A DNA stretch of 64,000 nt from an uncultured Prevotellaceae bacterium (GTDB lineage: Bacteria > Bacteroidota > Bacteroidia > Bacteroidales > Bacteroidaceae), in NCBI GenBank assembly GCA_902771445.1, contig CACXXD010000001.1, positions 1 to 64,000 on the forward strand. The letters are read 5' to 3'. Under the pieces are notes generated by a model that was given only the letters and a program-made list of their open reading frames with translations, did no database searches and was not told the DNA's origin. The translations under genes and the position numbers were made by a program. Shown here piece by piece: positions 18,022-25,182 of the stretch (within the stretch, counting starts at the first letter, position 1; each line of letters begins with the position of its first letter).

Positions 18022-18303
18022 ATGAAGAAAGGGGTTATTGCTATAATTGTTGTACTCTTTGTATATTCATTTCTAAGCTCTGTGAGATTTGGCTTTCCTA
18101 ATAGCAGAAATCCAGAAGTAACAAAGCGTTGGAGTAATTACGGCTCTCCGAACTATGACTTATTTGATGAAAATGTGGAGTGCTATTGTTCGCATAATTG
18201 TTTTTGGATTACCAAACCAGGAACTACTATTGAGCGTGATGACAAATGTGATCGCTGTGGAATGAAATGGAAATGGCATTATAATGTAGATTTAAATGAG
18301 TGA
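18022..18303 (+). CDS. Small membrane-anchored protein with Cys-rich tail
   Basis: 93 residues: an N-terminal hydrophobic helix (VIAIIVVLFVYSFLSSV) and then a polar domain. This carries C-Y-C-S-H-N-C at about residues 54-60 and C-D-R-C at about 77-80, which could bind one zinc ion. No known family recognised. It lies between two copies of a small hairpin and is AT-rich like its neighbours. A signal peptide instead of an anchor is possible. Confidence 0.5.
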   Translation: MKKGVIAIIVVLFVYSFLSSVRFGFPNSRNPEVTKRWSNYGSPNYDLFDENVECYCSHNCFWITKPGTTIERDDKCDRCGMKWKWHYNVDLNE

Positions 18304-18655
18304 GACAGCGGTATTAAGCATGTAAACGTAATACTCGCCGCATTGTAGATGATAAGACTCGGGCAGAAATCCTGAGTCTCTCAGCCCAGATACCTTCTGA
18401 GGTACAGAATTGAATAATTGCAATTCTATTCATCCTAACATTAATGAAAAAGCAATTGTAAACAAGATGTCATTCAACTGTTTTCAATCTTTCATGTGGG
18501 AGCATATGTCATCAAGCAATCCTTGTTTGTAAACTGCATTATATACCCTCAAGGACTCCTTGGGTTTTCGATATCCCAAAATCTCCAAAAACAGTGTCTA
18601 AGTTTTCAATATTGTTTGTATTTAGCGATGTTTTTAACTTTTTTGGAGTAAATCC
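18304..18655. other. Intergenic region, hairpin only
   Basis: No ORF of note. It holds the second small hairpin (18356-18378) and otherwise AT-rich spacer leading to the promoter of the HTH/McrBC cluster. Confidence 0.5.
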
Positions 18656-18686
18656 TTTGCAAATACGTTATTATTTATTATCTTTG
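18656..18686 (+). promoter_or_regulatory. Consensus promoter of the HTH-kinase/protease-McrBC cluster
   Basis: TTTG at 18656-18659, exactly 19 bases, TATCTTTG at 18679-18686. The first ATG follows at 18713. I see no equally good promoter before any of the four genes behind it, so it may drive the whole cluster. Confidence 0.75.
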
Positions 18687-18712
18687 CACTAAATTTCAAT
18701 AACAAGAATCAT

Positions 18713-19447
18713 ATGTTGAAACTTAACGAGAACTTATTCAAGAACCTGGCATGCGCATTACGTATGACCTACAAAGAGATATCGTCTCAGTCAAACATTT
18801 CAATGACTACTTTGTATCGTATCATTGAGACACCATCTAAAATATCAGTTCAACAGCTCATAGACTTGGCAAACGGACTCTGTGTTCCTGTCAGCCGTTT
18901 CTTTTCCAAAGACAGCAAGGAACCTGTTGGGGGACGCGAAGACTACATTGAGTTCAATCACTACAAATTCTGTTTCTATGACAAAGATGCCATGCAAAAA
19001 GTAATAGATTCTAGTATTGTCTCATCATATCGGGACATTGCATCTATCGTAGGACTACATCCCAATCGTGTAAAAGAATCTTTGCTTGCAGAGCACCGTC
19101 TTCCTGTCACGCGCCTACTTAATTTATGTGACAACTTAAAAATAGATTTCTTTAACTTCGTTATAGATCCAAATTCTATAAGTGTTCATGCGAAGGAACA
19201 ATGGAAAAGCTTAGGAGGAGTGTCTGAATACGCCACAATTATGCATGACTTTGCTACCATGCAGCGAGAAATGGCCAGTTTAAAAATCCTACTAGAAGAT
19301 ACAAAGAGAGATATCGACGAACTTAATAGGAAGTTAAATGCTATTACAGGTACTAATGATGTTCAGCCCATTGCATGGCGTACAAAACGCATAATATCAG
19401 AACTCGCAAAAGAGTCGAAAAACAGCAAAAACAGACAAATAATTTGA
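18713..19447 (+). CDS. Transcription regulator with two helix-turn-helix domains and a coiled coil
   Basis: 244 residues. The first HTH (about 10-65) has MTYKEISSQSNISMTTLYRI, then IETPSKISVQQLIDLANGL, the Cro/C1 pattern. A second related HTH (about 85-145) repeats it as YRDIASIVGLHPNRVKESLL...LPVTRLLNLCDNL. Residues about 175-210 form a coiled coil (MQREMASLKILLEDTKRDID, then ELNRKLN). This suggests a dimer that binds two half sites. As first gene of the cluster it is probably an autoregulator, possibly repressing the promoter 26 bases upstream of its start. No target palindrome is obvious. Confidence 0.7.
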   Translation: MLKLNENLFKNLACALRMTYKEISSQSNISMTTLYRIIETPSKISVQQLIDLANGLCVPVSRFFSKDSKEPVGGREDYIEFNHYKFCFYDKDAMQKVIDSSIVSSYRDIASIVGLHPNRVKESLLAEHRLPVTRLLNLCDNLKIDFFNFVIDPNSISVHAKEQWKSLGGVSEYATIMHDFATMQREMASLKILLEDTKRDIDELNRKLNAITGTNDVQPIAWRTKRIISELAKESKNSKNRQII

Positions 19448-19473
19448 TAGTGAACGTAATAAATTCTTTTATT

Positions 19474-20547
19474 ATGGTAAGAATCGAAGATATATGGCAA
19501 AAGGCGTTTAATGAATCATGCTCAAAGTACCACATTGTTAGCCACATACAACAGGATTTTGTGTCCTGCACATACCTTATAGAAGACGGAAAAGAATTAC
19601 GGCTAACATTGAATCAAGATATGTACAATTTCTCCGTCGTTCTACAGCATAAGAATTATATTCATGTTGCGAGTATTTATGATTGTTTTAAAATAGAACT
19701 TCCTAATGAAAGGGGAGAGTTGCAGAATGTTTTTTGTGTGGTAAGTGAGCCTCTGAAGAGAGATTTCGCATCACATGAAATTGTTCAGTTTGGGATAAAT
19801 CTGTTTAGGGATAGCTGGGGCAATTATCTTAGTAGAAAACATCATTTGGATATAAATCCGTTCAACGACATAGACAATTCTTATTCGTCAAAAGATGATA
19901 TTGGAAGAAAGTTCGTGTTAGAGAGTATTAATAAGACTGAGACCGACCAAGTAGTTAAGGATGTTGCTTTGGCTTTCGAAAGTGCCTATCAAAGACTTAT
20001 GTCATTGGATAAAGATGCGCTTATTTTTCCCTATACAGACAATGTTGGCTTAGCACAGGATGGGACTATTAAGATCTGCAATATAGGCCACAAATTTATG
20101 GGATTAGATGACAATTATGAAATCATAAAAACTTCTGATTCCGTAACAGTTATATACAATCCATGTAGCGACGATGTATATTTTGACAACAGATTGCTGA
20201 TGCCGTTAAAAGTAAATATTGACGGACATGAGGCTCTCTTTTTAGGACAAATTGACACTGGAGCATCATCGTCTGGTTTCACAGAGTACTTTTATGAAGA
20301 GGTGGCATTGGAAAACCTTGGCAAAGATAAAACCAGAGGAACGACAGGCGAAATGGATTCCATAAGAACACGATGCCTCGTGACATTTCCTAACGGTTAC
20401 AGCACAGCTCTTAATGGGGGAACTATAAAAGATATTGGAGATGTCACTGTCTTAATAGGTATGGACTTGCTTGTTAGGTGCAAATTTACATTTGAGCCAT
20501 ATCGCAATGGATTCAAGTATAACATAACTTTCCCATTTATAGTATAA
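19474..20547 (+). CDS. Kinase-like domain fused to a retropepsin-like aspartic protease
   Basis: 357 residues from the ATG at 19474 (MVRIEDIWQ); an earlier in-frame ATG lies inside the HTH gene and is unlikely. Residues 20-220 resemble a protein kinase fold: CTYLIEDGKELRLTL, HKNYIHVASIYDCF (59-72), a hinge-like VFCVVSEPL (87-94) and TDNVGLAQDGTIKICNIG (188-205) in place of the catalytic and DFG loops. HRD and DFG are lost, so it is probably a pseudokinase (inference). Residues about 245-345 match retropepsin-like proteases: QIDTGASSS (D261-T-G-A) and the partner motif VLIGMDLL (326-333). It lies between a regulator and mcrB. The combination is unknown to me. Confidence 0.6.
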   Translation: MVRIEDIWQKAFNESCSKYHIVSHIQQDFVSCTYLIEDGKELRLTLNQDMYNFSVVLQHKNYIHVASIYDCFKIELPNERGELQNVFCVVSEPLKRDFASHEIVQFGINLFRDSWGNYLSRKHHLDINPFNDIDNSYSSKDDIGRKFVLESINKTETDQVVKDVALAFESAYQRLMSLDKDALIFPYTDNVGLAQDGTIKICNIGHKFMGLDDNYEIIKTSDSVTVIYNPCSDDVYFDNRLLMPLKVNIDGHEALFLGQIDTGASSSGFTEYFYEEVALENLGKDKTRGTTGEMDSIRTRCLVTFPNGYSTALNGGTIKDIGDVTVLIGMDLLVRCKFTFEPYRNGFKYNITFPFIV

Positions 20548-20667
20548 GGTGCACTTCGCATTATAACAATTAATGGGGTATGATTGTGCGTTAGATGGGG
20601 GGGCTCATATCGGTCAGGAAGTTTTGATACTCATTAGATATGCATATAATAATACATTTCAACAAAT

Positions 20668-22704
20668 ATGGCAAATTTACAATTAGCAATTAGCAAATAC
20701 GAGGAGTCATGGTCTAAGTTACTGTCAATGGTTAAGGAGAATCCCAAATTGAAAGCTTCCGATTTTTACAGTTCTGTTTCCGTCAATAGGTCAGGATTTC
20801 AAAATTGGTTGTCCTCTCATGGCTATGGTCATGGTTTTAGAGAGTCCAAAAACTATGCACAAAAATTGTTGAAGGGACAGTTAGAGAGTGAGGATAATGA
20901 GCAGGAAATAGAAAACATTGATACGAACATAGATACAGAGATTATGGTCGTTGATGACTACAGTGAGGGTAATGATGGGATAATTCAATACTGGTGGCTC
21001 AATGTGGATCCTGAAACATGGGATATTGAGAGTGCGAACACCTTTGACAATAAGACAATATCTTTCTTTGTTGACAAGAAAGTTGGTAAAGATGAATTTG
21101 AGGGATCTTTCCTCAAATGGCTTTACTGCTACTTTATTGATAGGGAAGACAATCCCCATTTCTCCCATCCAACATACATAAAAGAGCCAAGTATATCATA
21201 TTTGGACTATATAGGACAAAAATTGGATAAGACGTTGATAGATACGGTTCGTGATAATATGCTGAAAGCCGAAAAATCATTTCTTGGCAATATGGGCATC
21301 ATCACAAACCCTAAATCTATATTGGGAAATTACGAATGGTACAGATCTGACAGGTGTTGGATTACCTCTGAACCTTATAAGAATAATAACGGGAAAAGAC
21401 ATCGAGTCCTAACTAAAGAGCATAAAAAAGTCGACTATTTCTATCGTAACCGCCCCAATGAAATACCTCGAAAAGAAAATAACAGGTTACGCGCACAGCA
21501 AGAAGACCCAGAATTAAGTTATCCCCATATCAAAAATATCCATCCATTCTCGCTCGCTAAAGTAGGCGACAAAGTATTCGCGTGTAGCACTTCCAGAAAA
21601 CAGATATATGCTATTTTGGAAATCATATCGAAAAATGATGACCATATAGAATTTTGGGTTCTAAACAAACTTGACATTTCATGTCCAGTATCAGCATTGA
21701 AAGAACCATATAGAGATTATTGTCCTGGAGAAAATCTTGGATTCTTCCGTCTTACGAGCAATATGGGCAAGGAAATCATTAAGGGAATAGAAAAAGATAC
21801 TGGCATTCCTGTCGATATGACAGCCAAAGATTATGATACGAATAGTTTGCTGAGTGATGTTTTTGTTGACGAGGATATGTTACAATCCATGTTTGAAGGA
21901 TTGAATTTCAAGAAGAACATCATCTTACAGGGGCCTCCAGGCGTTGGTAAAACATATTTAGCTAAGAGATTGGCCTATGCACGAATGGGGAAAAAGTGGA
22001 ATCACAGGATCTGCTCTGTTCAGTTTCATCCTAACTATACTTATGAAGATTTCATTATCGGTTACAAGCCTAGTGATAATGGGGAATTTAAATTGCAGAA
22101 AGGCATCTTTATGGAATTCTGCAACATGGCTTCAAGGGATGGTAAGAATGATTACTATTTCATTATTGACGAGATTAACAGAGGAAACTTAGGCAAAATA
22201 TTTGGTGAGGCATTTACCCTAATAGACAAAGACTATAGGGGAGTCCCTATGAAACTGGCAAACTATAATAAGCCTATAATAATTCCAAAGAATGTCTATA
22301 TCATTGGCCTAATGAATACGGCAGATAGGAGTTTGGCAATGCTAGACTTCGCTTTGCGTCGACGCTTCCAATTCTTCACTCTCGAACCAGCATTTGATAA
22401 CCAGTTATTTAAGGCATATAAGGAGAAACTTAAGAGTGAGGCTTTCGACATTGTTATAGACGCTGTTATGAAGTTAAACTCAGAAGTAATAGCAAAAGAC
22501 CCAACTCTTGGTAAAGGTTTCTGTATAGGGCATAGTTATTTCTGCAACCAAAAGGAGATTAACGAGGCATGGCTAAAGAACGTTGTGGAATGTGAGATAA
22601 TCCCTATGTTGCAAGAGTATTGGTTTGACAACGAAACAAAGTTCAAAATACAATCAGAAGAACTACGTAAAGCACTTGTAAAGCATCCGTATGATGACCA
22701 ATAA
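20668..22704 (+). CDS. mcrB: McrB-like AAA+ motor with split EVE-like reader domain
   Basis: Motor subunit of a type IV (modified-DNA) restriction system. 678 residues. An N-terminal helical, HTH-like part (1-70) is followed by an acidic linker. The EVE/PUA-like start YWWLNVDPETWDI (108-120) and its continuation FSLAKVGDKVFACSTS...KQIYAILEI (294-319) are separated by about 160 inserted residues. EVE domains read modified bases (family knowledge). The AAA+ core has Walker A GPPGVGKT (422-429), Walker B FIIDE (498-502), the McrB-type MNTADRS (549-555) and RRR (564-566). It overlaps mcrC by 14 bases, the usual McrBC arrangement. Confidence 0.9.
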   Translation: MANLQLAISKYEESWSKLLSMVKENPKLKASDFYSSVSVNRSGFQNWLSSHGYGHGFRESKNYAQKLLKGQLESEDNEQEIENIDTNIDTEIMVVDDYSEGNDGIIQYWWLNVDPETWDIESANTFDNKTISFFVDKKVGKDEFEGSFLKWLYCYFIDREDNPHFSHPTYIKEPSISYLDYIGQKLDKTLIDTVRDNMLKAEKSFLGNMGIITNPKSILGNYEWYRSDRCWITSEPYKNNNGKRHRVLTKEHKKVDYFYRNRPNEIPRKENNRLRAQQEDPELSYPHIKNIHPFSLAKVGDKVFACSTSRKQIYAILEIISKNDDHIEFWVLNKLDISCPVSALKEPYRDYCPGENLGFFRLTSNMGKEIIKGIEKDTGIPVDMTAKDYDTNSLLSDVFVDEDMLQSMFEGLNFKKNIILQGPPGVGKTYLAKRLAYARMGKKWNHRICSVQFHPNYTYEDFIIGYKPSDNGEFKLQKGIFMEFCNMASRDGKNDYYFIIDEINRGNLGKIFGEAFTLIDKDYRGVPMKLANYNKPIIIPKNVYIIGLMNTADRSLAMLDFALRRRFQFFTLEPAFDNQLFKAYKEKLKSEAFDIVIDAVMKLNSEVIAKDPTLGKGFCIGHSYFCNQKEINEAWLKNVVECEIIPMLQEYWFDNETKFKIQSEELRKALVKHPYDDQ

Positions 22705-23731
22705 GAACATACCTATACACAACATCTACTATATGTTGGCCTATGCTTTTCGCGATTTCAGGTTCAATATGTTTGAAGATATATGTGGAGAGAATTTTGA
22801 GGACACCCATAATCTGTTCGCTGAAATTCTCATTAGATGTGTGTCCAGTCAATTGAAGCAGGGGCTGTACAAAACCTATGTCAGTCAAGAAGGAGCATTA
22901 CCTGTTATACGAGGGAGAATCGACATGTTAAAGACATATGTCATACAACAATCCAATCCTTATCGTGCTTTCTGTAACTACGACGAATTGTCCGTAAATA
23001 ACCCGTACAATCAGGTTGTCAAAACAACTCTTCAATACTTGGCAAAATGTTCAGACGTTGACGAGAATCGCAAACAGACAATAAGGCAGTTGATACGTTT
23101 CTTCACTTTGATAGACCCTATAGACATGGCCTCTGTTCATATTGAGCAGTTCCGCTTTGACCGAAACAATCAGAACTATCAGTTTCTTGTCTATATTTGT
23201 CTTTTCATTTTTAAGGAGTTACTCATGACAACGAATGAAGGCCCTTATAAGCTAAGAACGCTGTCTGATGACCAAATAGCAAGACTTTTTGAGAAGTTTG
23301 TGTTGGAGTATTACAGGAGGCATCACCCAGAGACCAAACCCCGTGCAGCCCAAGTAAAATGGGATGTCATAGATGAAGAGTCCTCAACAGGCATCTTGCC
23401 AACCATGCAAACTGACATAATGCTGACCATTGGAGACAGGACACTTATAATTGATACGAAATATTATAATCATACTTTGCAGAGCAATTTTGACAGGGAC
23501 AAAATCCACTCAGCTAATTTGTACCAGATATATACCTATGTTAACAATTATGATGTCGGGCATACTGGCAAGGTGAATGGGATGCTATTGTATGCTAAGA
23601 CACTGGATGATCCTTGCCTTGATGATAAGAGAACGCTTAGAGATGGAAACGTAATCTATTTCAAGACGCTTGATTTGAATAGAGATTTCAAGGAGATTGC
23701 AAATCAACTGGAATCCATTTTACAATTGTAA
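22691..23731 (+). CDS. mcrC: McrC-like nuclease subunit
   Basis: Cuts DNA when driven by McrB. 346 residues. The N-terminal part has the McrC features IPIHNIYYMLAYAF and VIRGRID...YDELSVNNPYNQVVK. The C-terminal PD-(D/E)xK nuclease has a likely E201 (RLFEKFVLEYY), D242 (MQTDIML) and D255-T-K257 (LIIDTKYY). The start at 22691 or 22694 lies inside mcrB, so translation is coupled. All expected catalytic residues are present and the gene looks intact. Confidence 0.9.
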   Translation: MMTNKNIPIHNIYYMLAYAFRDFRFNMFEDICGENFEDTHNLFAEILIRCVSSQLKQGLYKTYVSQEGALPVIRGRIDMLKTYVIQQSNPYRAFCNYDELSVNNPYNQVVKTTLQYLAKCSDVDENRKQTIRQLIRFFTLIDPIDMASVHIEQFRFDRNNQNYQFLVYICLFIFKELLMTTNEGPYKLRTLSDDQIARLFEKFVLEYYRRHHPETKPRAAQVKWDVIDEESSTGILPTMQTDIMLTIGDRTLIIDTKYYNHTLQSNFDRDKIHSANLYQIYTYVNNYDVGHTGKVNGMLLYAKTLDDPCLDDKRTLRDGNVIYFKTLDLNRDFKEIANQLESILQL

Positions 23732-23735
23732 TATT

Positions 23736-24371
23736 ATGACAGCATCGGCTATACCAGAAGGATATTTCTCAGAAGAAACACTTAGTCACTTAAAACCACA
23801 ACACGAATTGTCAGAGCGTTACCAACAGCGTGTGCTGGATGTGACGTTGGCTTGTAAGTTGACGAATGTCTATGGAAAATTCCATCTGGCTATGCTTCAC
23901 AGGCAATTAGCCATGAGTGAGGAGTGGACAACTTATCAGCAGGCAGAACGGCAGGCGGCGATGATGAATCAGATAACCATCTTTCATTCCTCACCGTCGG
24001 ACTTCCTGCATACGCAGGAGGAAAGTACGGATGAATCCATCGACACATACAAGAAGTTCAAACAGTTGTTGGAGGAATATAGCGATGAGCAGTTTGTGCC
24101 AAGCATCGTGAAGCAGTTCTGCAAGATGGTGTATGAGGACGAAGAGCATTTTATATTTTTCAAACCGTTTTGTAACCTATATTTCTCTCTCTATGCCGAT
24201 GCGCTGCTGTGGTACCTGCAAGGGAAAACAGACTACAGCACCTTCTGCCGAGAATTCCAAGAACTGAGCTGGATGGACGGCAAGCGCACACCCCTCGACG
24301 GAAAGCGGCTGAAAATGTATATTATGTCGATGCGAGAGGTGGTGGAAGCATACAAGAAACTCTCATGTTAA
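23736..24371 (+). CDS. Unknown protein downstream of mcrC
   Basis: 211 residues from the ATG at 23736, four bases after the mcrC stop; the longer frame from 23697 lies inside mcrC. The protein looks all-helical and acidic, with aromatic patches (EHFIFFKPFCNLYFSLYADA) and a positively charged C-terminus (RTPLDGKRLKMYIMSMREVV). No signal peptide, membrane helix or motif is visible, and I do not recognise it. Its GC content rises toward the 3' end compared with mcrBC. The tight spacing makes it a candidate fifth member of the cluster. Confidence 0.65.
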   Translation: MTASAIPEGYFSEETLSHLKPQHELSERYQQRVLDVTLACKLTNVYGKFHLAMLHRQLAMSEEWTTYQQAERQAAMMNQITIFHSSPSDFLHTQEESTDESIDTYKKFKQLLEEYSDEQFVPSIVKQFCKMVYEDEEHFIFFKPFCNLYFSLYADALLWYLQGKTDYSTFCREFQELSWMDGKRTPLDGKRLKMYIMSMREVVEAYKKLSC

Positions 24372-24400
24372 GCGATCAAAGAGTTAAAACAAGCGAATGC

Positions 24401-24432
24401 TTTGGCTTTCTCAGAATTTTGTTGTACCTTTG
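24401..24432 (+). promoter_or_regulatory. Consensus promoter facing a gene-poor region
   Basis: TTTG at 24401-24404, 20 bases, TACCTTTG at 24425-24432. Only tiny ORFs follow before the glnN promoter 700 bases away. Confidence 0.65.
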
Positions 24433-24496
24433 CATCTGATAATGGACTACAAAAAACGGCTGGTTGTTCATCATCGGGTGCTCTTTGATGCAAATT

Positions 24497-24586
24497 ATGG
24501 CAGAACAACGAATTGAGAACGGTCTCTTATCCGTAACCCTCAAATTCCTCAATCTCCCAGACAGCCTTTATACAAAGAAAAGCTGA
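24497..24586 (+). CDS. Possible 29-residue ORF behind an isolated promoter
   Basis: The frame reads MAEQRIENGLLSVTLKFLNL, then PDSLYTKKS and a stop. A 24-codon frame (MDYKKRLVVHH...) starts nearer the promoter at about 24443. Either could be a small peptide or the 5' remnant of a lost gene. Support is weak apart from the strong promoter. Confidence 0.25.
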   Translation: MAEQRIENGLLSVTLKFLNLPDSLYTKKS

Positions 24587-24763
24587 GAATTCTTGCAAAA
24601 TTACGGAAATAATTTGGATTCTAGCATAGAATATACTTGGATTTTCTTTTTTATTATAAGTATTTTTAATGTCTTTTGGACTATATGGACTATTTTCAAA
24701 AAAAAGTAACTCAGTTTCATGGGCAAATGTAAAGTAATCGCTATCTTCCTATCTGATGAACGA

Positions 24764-24956
24764 TATGAACGATATGAAGGATAGAATAGCAACTTTTCCT
24801 ATAGGAAATTATTTACCCCCGACCTAAATGTTTTCTTTATACGAAAGTTATATATATATCCTTCATATCTTTCATAGGTGGCAAGGACGGCATTCGCAAG
24901 TATGCCATTTAGACCTCGCAAACAACACATTTAAACGTCGCAAACAATAGATTTAT
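24764..24956. repeat. Hairpin plus 22-bp periodic repeat, copy 1
   Basis: GATATGAAGGATA (24771-24783) is mirrored by TATCCTTCATATC (24857-24869), and ATGAA/TTCAT extend the stem past one mismatch. A run of 22-base units follows (24885-24956: one degenerate, two good, one partial) sharing TCGCAAACAA. Their reverse complement (TGTTTGCGA, TAAA at each boundary) matches the units at 47676-47741. The rest of 24372-25130 is AT-rich spacer; a second inverted pair, AATTATAATT, lies near 24960-25000. Confidence 0.55.
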
Positions 24957-25130
24957 GAAATTATAATTACAACTAAAGAAACGGACAGAAATTATAATTA
25001 TTCTTTCTTTTATGTTTTTCTGTGTCCTCCCGTGTTGAAAAATGTCAACCGCACCTACGAAATTTAGCGGCAGCAACAAACGAAATGATAAAAAGATGTT
25101 CCTGTTTTTCTAAAGTTTAGGCTCAAACAT

Positions 25131-25161
25131 TTTGCGGAATGGAGAAATACCTGTAATTTTG
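25131..25161 (+). promoter_or_regulatory. Promoter of glnN
   Basis: TTTG at 25131-25134, 19 bases, TAATTTTG at 25154-25161, leaving a leader of about 15 bases before the ATG at 25183. It rules out the longer start at 25132. Confidence 0.75.
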
Positions 25162-25182
25162 CAGCCAAAATCAACGCAAATA

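Noticed and set aside
24885..24956. Possible CRISPR array
   Set aside because: Units are contiguous with a 22-base period, diverged, and without spacers; no cas genes in the window.
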